Part shown: piece by piece, positions 1-5,315 of the stretch
Layout of the letters: each line of letters opens with the position of its first letter
Position numbering within the stretch: position 1 is the stretch's first letter
Source: Actinomycetota bacterium
GTDB lineage: Bacteria; Actinomycetota; Acidimicrobiia; Acidimicrobiales; Ilumatobacteraceae
NCBI GenBank assembly: GCA_018882725.1
Contig: VERK01000137.1
Coordinates: forward strand, 1-6,123
Direction: 5' to 3'
DNA: 6,123 nucleotides
Notes under the pieces: generated by a model
Seen by the model: the letters and a program-made list of their open reading frames with translations, nothing else
What the model was told of the DNA's origin: nothing
The model's database searches: none
Position numbers and translations under genes: made by a program

Positions 1-2347
1 GCCAACGTGACAAGGCGGCCCCGCCGATTCCCATGCGGTCACGCAGTTCGGGCAGCAACTTGAATCCGTCGTTGTCGACCGCGGCACGCCACAGCGTGAG
101 CGACGGAAGAGTGACGAGCGCACGTCTCGTGGGTTCGTACGACATACCGAGGGCAGTCTTGGCTCCCCACATCGGAGGCCGTTCGTCGGATCGCAACACC
201 ACTTGATCCCAGGCCACCAGATGTCCGCGCTCGCTCCATGGTGTGACCCGCCGCGACGTCCAGCGGAACGTGAGCAGCGCTTCACCGCGGCACGAATCGA
301 GAACTTCGCGCGAAACGGGGTGATCGACGATCACCGACTGGCCCGGGCCCACTTCGGGATTCCACGTTCCCTTCGCAACAACGCGAGCCGAATCGCGCAA
401 TGTCCATTCACCGCTCATCCATTCGAGGCCACGGAACGATTGCCGATTGGTGACACGAACCTTCCAGCCCGCCGCCACCACCGAGACCGGTCGATGCACC
501 CAGGCCACTTCCTGCATGGCGGGATGAGGACGGCCTTCCGGAGACACCAAACCGTCGGCCACGAAGTTGCCGTCATTCGGTCGATCTCCGAACTGGCCGC
601 CATAAGCGAAACGCTCGCCACGCGCCGTGCGCTGCCGCAGGCCATGGTCCTTCCATTCCCAGATGAATCCACCTTGAAGAATGCGATGCTCGTCGATCAA
701 ACGCCAGTAGTCGGCCAATCCGCCATTGGAGTTGCCCATCGCGTGGCTGTACTCGCACATCACGAGTGGACGGGTGCCGAGATTTTGGGTGGCGTACAAC
801 TCGATGGCCGCCGGTGGCGAATACATCGGGCACACCACATCGGTGACGTTGCGACCACCGTCGGTCCATCCGGCGTGGAACACCGCTCCTTCGTAGTGCA
901 GCAGGCGTGTGGGGTCGAGACGGCGAACGAGAGCCGCACTCGCATCGTGGTGTTCACCGTACCCGGACTCGTTGCCGAGGCTCCACATGATGATGCAGGC
1001 ATGATTACGGTCGCGTTCGACCATGCGGCCAACTCGTTCGAGCCAGGTCGAACGGTACGACGCGTCATGACACAGTGATGTGTTGAACGCATGGCTCTCG
1101 ACATTCGCCTCATCCACCACGTACAGGCCGAGCTCGTCACACAGGTCGTAGAAGCGGTGATCGTTCGGATAGTGCGATGTGCGCACAGCGTTGATGTTGT
1201 GCCGCTTCATCGTGAGCAAATCGGCGCGCATTCCCTCGACCGTGACCGCCTTGCCACGATCCGGATCGTGGTCGTGACGATTCACGCCCATCACCGTGAT
1301 CGGGGAACCGTTGACCGACAACAGGCCGTCGACGATCCCGACCCTCCTGAATCCGACGATCTGACCGAGGGCTTCCACGACTTCGCCGTCGGGAGACTTC
1401 AATTCGACGATTACGCGATAGCGCTCTGGCGTCTCGGCCGACCACGGTCGGACCCCGCGAATCTCTGCGTTAACAGTGGCGTGGTGTCCGGTGAACACGT
1501 ACGGAACACGATGAGACGCGGCCACCCGCGCCTCGAGAACCTTGCCCTTACGAACGCCATCGAGCGTCTCGACCCACGTGCGAATCGACCAACCCTTGTC
1601 GAGATCGACGGCACCGGGCTCGATGAGCGCATCGACACTGATCGAGCCTTTCTCGCCGTCCCAGTCGGCGACGGTCTGGAGGCGGGCGACATGGACCACG
1701 GGGCGTGCTTCGACGAACACCTCGCGGTGCAGACCGGCCATCCACCACTGATCTTGATCTTCCACGTACGACTGCGCGCTGTAACGAATCACGACGATCG
1801 CAACGTCGTTGCGTCCGGAAGTAACGAGGCCGGAGACGTCGTATTCACTCGGAAGTCGACTGTCGGTTCCGTAACCAGCGAACTCGCCGTTCACGTAAAC
1901 CGCGTGCACGCTCTCGGCCCCACCAACGTGCAACACGATCCGACGACGACGCCAGTTGGCCGGAACCGTGAACGAGCGGCGGTACACCCCCGTGGTCAGG
2001 CGATCGGGAAGATGCGGCGGACGTAGCGGCCACGGCATGTCGACGTTCGTGTAGTGCGGCAAGTCGTCGAAGTCCTGCATCGTCCAATTGCCCGGTACGG
2101 CCACGCGCCGCCAGCCACTACCGGCACCCGACACGGCCGATGCCGGAACCGCATCGGGATGCTTCCAGAGTTTGAGATCCCACGTTCCGTCGAGGCTCCG
2201 CCACCACGGACTCGACTCACGCCCGAGTCGAACCGCTTCGGCATCGGGAAACGTGGTGAGGCTGGGCCGCTGCGGCAAGCGCTGCAGAGCGACGACGCCG
2301 GGATCAGTCCATGGTTTGAGGGCGCCGATCACCGGAAGCACTCGCAC
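1..2347 (-). CDS. lacZ: Beta-galactosidase, glycoside hydrolase family 2 (LacZ type), 3' end outside window
   Basis: Hydrolyses terminal beta-D-galactosides such as lactose, probably in the cytoplasm since no signal peptide is seen. I read the frame codon by codon from the start to the window edge (about 782 codons) and found no stop or frameshift. Landmarks in order are the N-terminal W-x-x-P...LQRLP, the jelly-roll motif DSRLPSE, EDQDQWWMAGL, MGVNRHDHDP (E. coli RGVNRHEHHP), TSHYPND, DEANVESH, SLGNESG, MCEYSHAMGNS, FGDRPNDGNF and WRAAVDNDG. The acid/base Glu of GNES is about residue 460 (bases 968-970) and the nucleophile Glu of CEY about residue 532 (752-754), matching E. coli Glu461 and Glu537. 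The E. coli Asn604 position is Asp here, which I believe is common in non-enteric homologues. About 190-230 C-terminal residues lie beyond base 1. The start is uncertain: GTG 2347, 2341 and 2332 are in frame and none has a good Shine-Dalgarno. The gene lies 17 nt after the transpeptidase stop, so it may be co-transcribed. No sugar transporter or regulator is in view. Confidence 0.96.
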   Translation of the reverse strand, partial: MRVLPVIGALKPWTDPGVVALQRLPQRPSLTTFPDAEAVRLGRESSPWWRSLDGTWDLKLWKHPDAVPASAVSGAGSGWRRVAVPGNWTMQDFDDLPHYTNVDMPWPLRPPHLPDRLTTGVYRRSFTVPANWRRRRIVLHVGGAESVHAVYVNGEFAGYGTDSRLPSEYDVSGLVTSGRNDVAIVVIRYSAQSYVEDQDQWWMAGLHREVFVEARPVVHVARLQTVADWDGEKGSISVDALIEPGAVDLDKGWSIRTWVETLDGVRKGKVLEARVAASHRVPYVFTGHHATVNAEIRGVRPWSAETPERYRVIVELKSPDGEVVEALGQIVGFRRVGIVDGLLSVNGSPITVMGVNRHDHDPDRGKAVTVEGMRADLLTMKRHNINAVRTSHYPNDHRFYDLCDELGLYVVDEANVESHAFNTSLCHDASYRSTWLERVGRMVERDRNHACIIMWSLGNESGYGEHHDASAALVRRLDPTRLLHYEGAVFHAGWTDGGRNVTDVVCPMYSPPAAIELYATQNLGTRPLVMCEYSHAMGNSNGGLADYWRLIDEHRILQGGFIWEWKDHGLRQRTARGERFAYGGQFGDRPNDGNFVADGLVSPEGRPHPAMQEVAWVHRPVSVVAAGWKVRVTNRQSFRGLEWMSGEWTLRDSARVVAKGTWNPEVGPGQSVIVDHPVSREVLDSCRGEALLTFRWTSRRVTPWSERGHLVAWDQVVLRSDERPPMWGAKTALGMSYEPTRRALVTLPSLTLWRAAVDNDGFKLLPELRDRMGIGGAALSRW

Positions 2348-2364
2348 AGAGTGCCACAGCCCGT

Positions 2365-3261
2365 CTACGCCTGCGAATGAACCCAGACCATGGTGCCCCG
2401 AGGCACCAGTCCGGACGACCACACGAAGTCCATGGCCGGGGTCGACAGACGAACACAGCCGTGCGAAGCGGGATACGGCGGAATCTTGTACGCACCGTGC
2501 AGAGCGATACCGCCGTTGAAGTACTTGGGCCGATAGATCTCGCCCAGGTCACCCTCCCGCCAGCCCTTCGTGTATTCCCGATTGACCTGGAAGATTCCGT
2601 CGGGGGTCTGCGAATCGCCGCGGACCCACTTGCCCCACTCGTTCTTGTCTCGTGACACGTACGGCACGCCGCTCCCGGTGGAGATGTTGAACGTCCAGAC
2701 AGCAACCCCGTCCTGCACCAAGAACATCAGCTGCCGGTTCTTGTCGACCTCCACGAGAGTTCCCGATGTCGACAAACCGTGCGCGCGGGTCGTGGCGTTG
2801 TTCAGGGCATCGGCCGTCGCAACATCCACCGACTCGGTGGGCTCGAGGCCGTTGTACTTCTGGAAGGCCTGCAGGGCCTGACGGGTGGTGACTCCGAAAT
2901 CACCGTTGACCGCCTGGAGCCAGAAGCCGAGATCGAGAAGACGTTGCTGAACCGCCGCGGCACCGGCCCCCGACTGGCGCCCGATGGGTTCGATCAACTC
3001 GGCCGGGGCCGCCACCGGAACGGTGACCACCTGCGGAGGAGGAACGGTGGTGGATGAAACGACGGGAGCGACGATCGAGGGCGACGGGGTGGTGGTCGGC
3101 TGCTCCACGAGCGGTGGCAAGTCGATGGTGGCGGCCGGTCGCGTGGCCGCTTCCACAGCGGTACCCGTCGCAGTCGAACACGACGAAGCGATCAACGGTG
3201 TGGCCAAAGACAAAGGAAGTGTGAGCCAACCAATCGATCGAGTCACCGCCATGCTTCGCAC
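2365..3261 (-). CDS. L,D-transpeptidase (YkuD domain) with N-terminal peptidoglycan-binding domain, probable lipoprotein
   Basis: Exported cell-wall enzyme of the YkuD family. It forms 3-3 (meso-DAP to meso-DAP) peptidoglycan cross-links, or attaches substrates to stem peptides, through a catalytic Cys. The 298 residues show a short basic N-terminus, a hydrophobic segment at about 10-25 ending ASSC (probable lipobox, Cys28), and an Ala/Thr/Pro/Val-rich linker at about 35-97. A PG_binding_1 domain follows at about 98-155 (VQQRLLDLGFW...NGDFG..T..A...FQ), then the YkuD domain at about 168-296. The catalytic signature is complete: His255 in LHGAY and SHGCVRL with His267, Cys269 and Arg271. The start drawn is GTG; ATG three codons later (3252) gives an equally good signal peptide, and neither has a clear ribosome-binding site. 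It lies 65 bp downstream of the oxygenase stop and 17-32 bp upstream of lacZ. The lipidation call is weaker than the family call because the -3 residue is Ala rather than Leu. Confidence 0.95.
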   Translation of the reverse strand: MRSMAVTRSIGWLTLPLSLATPLIASSCSTATGTAVEAATRPAATIDLPPLVEQPTTTPSPSIVAPVVSSTTVPPPQVVTVPVAAPAELIEPIGRQSGAGAAAVQQRLLDLGFWLQAVNGDFGVTTRQALQAFQKYNGLEPTESVDVATADALNNATTRAHGLSTSGTLVEVDKNRQLMFLVQDGVAVWTFNISTGSGVPYVSRDKNEWGKWVRGDSQTPDGIFQVNREYTKGWREGDLGEIYRPKYFNGGIALHGAYKIPPYPASHGCVRLSTPAMDFVWSSGLVPRGTMVWVHSQA

Positions 3262-3326
3262 GATGACGACGAAAGTAGTGAGACGCGCCGCTCAGTTGGC
3301 GGATACCCGTGTCACTTAGGACGCAG
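3262..3326 (-). other. 65-bp gap between oxygenase and L,D-transpeptidase genes
   Basis: Read on the minus strand, this stretch has no stable hairpin with a U-tract and no recognisable promoter pair. A weak TACTTT lies about 15 bases before the transpeptidase GTG, without a supporting -35. It neither proves nor excludes a separate promoter for the transpeptidase. Confidence 0.4.
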
Positions 3327-3914
3327 TCAGTTGTACTGCGCGGGCAACTCGAACCAGATCGTGAGCGCGTACTTCACTCCCGATCGAAGCGGAAGCGTCT
3401 GATGCGGGTGCGTCACGAGTGACGGCCACACGAGGAGAGACCCGATCGGCAGATCGCGATTACTGAACTGCTGGCGTGGGAAGTCGAGTTCGGCACCTTC
3501 GTAGCCGTCGTTCAACTTCACCGAGGCCGACACTTGGGCCACGTCGTGATGGATGCGTAGTTCGGTCTGGGAGTCGCTCGAGTATTTGATGACGAAGACG
3601 TCGCGAAGCCCGTGGTAGTCGATGAGCGGCCATTCACGCCGCAGGACCGGCCAGATCCGGTATCCGAGATCGTTCTGCACCGCCTCGAACAGCGCCGGAC
3701 TGATGGCAGCCAGGCTCACCTCGTGGCCGGGAACCGGATCGTCGGGTTGCGGACTGAACCCGCCCACCGCTTCGGCGGCGCGAATCACGGCCGAGCACAT
3801 CGCCGGTGTCCAGAACGGCAGGACCAACAACTCGGGTCCGACGATCCGCAGGTCGTCGGTCGGGTCGATCGCGTCGTCGTACGCGAGGACACGCTGCAGG
3901 TCGTCGAGGCTCAT
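3327..3914 (-). CDS. 2-oxoglutarate/Fe(II)-dependent oxygenase, prolyl-4-hydroxylase-like
   Basis: Non-heme iron dioxygenase of the P4H/PKHD-type double-stranded beta-helix family. Such enzymes hydroxylate a protein or small-molecule substrate while decarboxylating 2-oxoglutarate. The 195-residue protein shows the facial triad in order: His122-x-Asp124 in IHHDV, then distal His171 in HPHQTLP, followed by Lys181 in SGVKYALTIWF at the place where 2-oxoglutarate's carboxylate is bound. Between them, LNDGYEGAELDFP is typical of the family. The N-terminal third is less conserved and may form the substrate lid. The ATG at 3914 is chosen because its A is the last base of the gluQ stop (TGATG), with GAGGG just upstream; a GTG at 3950 would add 12 residues and overlap gluQ by 37 bp. 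The substrate cannot be read from sequence. The tight coupling to gluQ hints at a link to translation, but that is inference. Confidence 0.88.
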   Translation of the reverse strand: MSLDDLQRVLAYDDAIDPTDDLRIVGPELLVLPFWTPAMCSAVIRAAEAVGGFSPQPDDPVPGHEVSLAAISPALFEAVQNDLGYRIWPVLRREWPLIDYHGLRDVFVIKYSSDSQTELRIHHDVAQVSASVKLNDGYEGAELDFPRQQFSNRDLPIGSLLVWPSLVTHPHQTLPLRSGVKYALTIWFELPAQYN

Positions 3915-3916
3915 CA
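3912..3916 (-). promoter_or_regulatory. TGATG stop/start overlap coupling gluQ to the oxygenase
   Basis: The gluQ stop TGA (3916-3914) shares its A with the oxygenase ATG (3914-3912). GAGGG (3921-3917 on the minus strand, reading CGAGGG) lies only two bases before the ATG, too close for an efficient independent Shine-Dalgarno. Termination-reinitiation of the same ribosome is therefore the likely way the oxygenase is translated. This junction decides the oxygenase start over the upstream GTG at 3950. Confidence 0.75.
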
Positions 3917-4831
3917 CCCTCGAGTCTGCCAGCGCGCCGGGATGGTCCACGGGCTCTTGTCGATCTGCGACCAGTCGAATCGTCGAGCCACGTCACCCAG
4001 CGGACCAGTCGGCAGACCGAGGCTCGTCAACAATTCGTCGCGCACGGCCTCGGCGGACTCGCCGAGCGCGGCGAGGTCGGACAGAGTCACCGCACCGTGT
4101 CTCTTGGCCAGCCGTTCGCCGTCGGCACCGAGCACGAGTGGCACGTGCGCGTACTCAGGAGTGGGGTGACCGAGAAGACGCTGCAGATGGATTTGACGTG
4201 GGGTCGACGACAGCAGATCGTCGCCACGCACCACGTGCGTGACCTCTTGCCACGCGTCGTCCACCACCACGGCCAGGTTGTACGCGGGCACACCGTCGTT
4301 GCGTCGGAGCACCACGTCGTCGACCGTTCCGCGATACGCGCCACGAATCGCGTCGATCAACTCGTACGACTCACCGTCGGTTCGCAGTCGGATGGCCGGC
4401 GACCGCCCGGCACGTTCACGTTCACGCCTCTCGTCGGCGCTCAGATCGCGGCACGTGCCCGGGTACGCACCGTCCGGGAATGCGCCGTGGGGAGCGCTGG
4501 CCGCCTCGCGAATCTCACGACGCGAGCAGAAGCATTCGTAGGTGAGGCCGCGGGCGTTCAAGTCGGCGATGACCTCGTCGTACACCGCGAATCGTTCGCT
4601 TTGACGAACCACCGACGGATCGAACTCGATACCCAGGCCCCGTAGGTCGCGAATCTGCGACTGCTCGTGATCGAACGTGCTGTTCGCGCGATCGAGATCC
4701 TCGATACGAACCACAAAATCGCCCCCGGCGGCCCGAGCTCCGACGTATGCCGCGATGGCAGTTCGCAGGTTGCCCACGTGCAGTACACCGGTCGGCGATG
4801 GAGCGAATCGGCCTCGAGTCACGATTCTCAT
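3914..4831 (-). CDS. gluQ: Glutamyl-Q tRNA(Asp) synthetase (GluQ-RS)
   Basis: Class I aminoacyl-tRNA-synthetase paralogue that activates glutamate without tRNA and transfers it to queuosine at position 34 of tRNA(Asp), giving GluQ. It consists of the GluRS catalytic core without the anticodon-binding domain. At 305 residues it has the usual family length, against about 470-500 for GltX. Visible motifs are FAPSPTG (9-15) with the HIGH-like HVGN (18-21), VRIEDLDR (about 41-48), and the zinc site Cys100-x-Cys102...Tyr123-x3-Cys127, as in E. coli YadB. DGVPAYNLAVVVDDA and HVVRGDDLL..TPRQI are family-specific, and the KMSKS-like loop reads LAKRHGA (about 242-248). ATG 4831 is chosen; GTG 4837 and TTG 4840 are in frame, and GGTGA sits only 2 nt before the ATG. 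It is the first gene of the leftward cluster and overlaps the oxygenase by one base. Its presence implies a queuosine pathway elsewhere in the genome. Confidence 0.95.
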   Translation of the reverse strand: MRIVTRGRFAPSPTGVLHVGNLRTAIAAYVGARAAGGDFVVRIEDLDRANSTFDHEQSQIRDLRGLGIEFDPSVVRQSERFAVYDEVIADLNARGLTYECFCSRREIREAASAPHGAFPDGAYPGTCRDLSADERRERERAGRSPAIRLRTDGESYELIDAIRGAYRGTVDDVVLRRNDGVPAYNLAVVVDDAWQEVTHVVRGDDLLSSTPRQIHLQRLLGHPTPEYAHVPLVLGADGERLAKRHGAVTLSDLAALGESAEAVRDELLTSLGLPTGPLGDVARRFDWSQIDKSPWTIPARWQTRG

Positions 4832-4862
4832 TGTCACCAATCAGTGGGTCGAATCGCACGGA

Positions 4863-4880
4863 TCACCAGGATTCTGGTGA
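4863..4880. repeat. Perfect 7-bp inverted repeat, TCACCAG-GATT-CTGGTGA
   Basis: The arms at 4863-4869 and 4874-4880 are exact reverse complements around a 4-base spacer. The right arm contains GGTGA, the Shine-Dalgarno of the HNH gene. Two readings are possible: an RNA hairpin in the HNH leader that hides its ribosome-binding site, or an 18-bp operator in the shared gap. No U-tract follows, so it is not an intrinsic terminator. The symmetry is certain; the function is inferred. Confidence 0.6.
4876..4880 (+). promoter_or_regulatory. Ribosome-binding site of the HNH gene (GGTGA)
   Basis: GGTGA matches the 3' part of the consensus AGGAGGTGA and ends nine bases before GTG 4890. It is the clearest Shine-Dalgarno at any start in the window. 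An ATG at 4882 in another frame meets a stop two codons later, leaving GTG 4890 as the start. Confidence 0.6.
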
Positions 4881-4889
4881 GATGAAGCC

Positions 4890-5315
4890 GTGACGTCCCG
4901 ACGGTTCGATGCGAACTGGCGCCAACCCGAACGGCGTGAGTTGGGGCGACGGGCGCGGATGGCCGCGATCCTCGACCGCGATGGCGCCGAGTGCATCTGG
5001 TGTCGCCGACCGATCGACGTCGGCCTGGTGGAAGCCACCACCGAACACCTCGTGCCCCGCATCAAAGGTGGTCCGAGCATCATCGAGAACGAAGTCGCCG
5101 CCTGTCGCCGATGCAACGGTCAACGTGGGCACGTCACACCGGCCGAGTGGATCGACGAATGCGAACGGCGCGGCTGGGAGCCGAACCGAGCAGCCGTGGT
5201 CGCGGCCCTACGACGATTGGAGACCGCGTTCGCCGAGCGCGGGGGGATGAGACGAATCCGCCCTTACGTGGCCTCGCAGTTGCGACGGCTCACGAAACAC
5301 GAACGCAATACTTAG
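4890..5315 (+). CDS. HNH endonuclease-fold protein, stand-alone, 141 aa
   Basis: Small basic protein with a compact HNH (beta-beta-alpha metal) nuclease domain. The zinc ribbon is formed by Cys35-x2-Cys38 (CIWC) and Cys72-x2-Cys75 (ACRRCN). Between them lie the metal-site motif TEHLVPRIKGG, with His53 as the predicted general base, and ENEVAACRRCNGQRG with Asn67 and Asn76. The usual Asp-His pair is Glu52-His53 here. N-terminal residues 1-30 are Arg-rich. The C-terminal 60 residues (about 85-141) are helical-looking and Arg-rich (RRLETAF, RRIRPY, LRRLTKH), which suits nucleic-acid binding. Start GTG 4890 is supported by GGTGA at 4876-4880, nine bases upstream. It is divergent from gluQ and convergent with the dehalogenase, so probably monocistronic. 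The target and role are unknown. No adjacent methylase, terminase or intron was seen, so it is not an obvious restriction, phage or homing enzyme. Confidence 0.9.
   Translation: MTSRRFDANWRQPERRELGRRARMAAILDRDGAECIWCRRPIDVGLVEATTEHLVPRIKGGPSIIENEVAACRRCNGQRGHVTPAEWIDECERRGWEPNRAAVVAALRRLETAFAERGGMRRIRPYVASQLRRLTKHERNT
5312..5315. other. Overlapping convergent stop codons of the HNH and dehalogenase genes
   Basis: HNH ends with TAG (5313-5315) and the dehalogenase with TAA on the other strand (5314-5312), so the coding regions overlap by four bases. The stops sit in the loop of a weak inverted repeat, ACGCA (5303-5307) and TGCGT (5316-5320), with no U-tract. I see no good terminator between the genes. 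Confidence 0.85.

Larger units (their letters stand above)
4832..4889. promoter_or_regulatory. 58-bp divergent gap between gluQ and the HNH gene
   Basis: The only space between two head-to-head starts, so promoters for both genes probably lie in it or in the flanking coding ends. I found no convincing -35/-10 pair on either strand. The best -10-like string on the plus strand is GATTCT (4870-4875), inside the inverted repeat and without a matching -35. The gap also holds the HNH ribosome-binding site. The call rests on gene geometry, not on recognised boxes. Confidence 0.45.

Noticed and set aside
203..2026. Two long plus-strand open frames (203-1078 and 1091-2026)
   Set aside because: They are in exact codon register antisense to lacZ. 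A stop there needs TTA, CTA or TCA in lacZ, which are rare in this DNA, so they stay open passively. They show no recognisable motif.
2304..2705. Minus-strand frame overlapping the transpeptidase C-terminus and the lacZ start
   Set aside because: Low-complexity Arg/Ser/Thr composition typical of an out-of-frame read; it overlaps the YkuD catalytic region and ends just inside lacZ.
3327..3950. Longer oxygenase starting at GTG 3950
   Set aside because: It would overlap gluQ by 37 bp and add residues with no family similarity; the TGATG junction at 3914 is the better start.
3806..4645. Plus-strand open frame of 279 codons opposite gluQ
   Set aside because: Also antisense in codon register to a gene with full GluQ motifs, and Arg/Val/His-biased with no domain. 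A shadow.
3914..4831. Glutamyl-tRNA synthetase (GltX)
   Set aside because: Too short, no anticodon-binding domain, and AYNLAVVVDDA / TPRQI motifs plus the Cys-x-Cys...Tyr-x3-Cys zinc site fit GluQ-RS.
4890..5315. HNH gene as a sign of a prophage, restriction system or homing intron
   Set aside because: No integrase, terminase, portal, methylase or interrupted host gene on either side, and its composition matches its neighbours.
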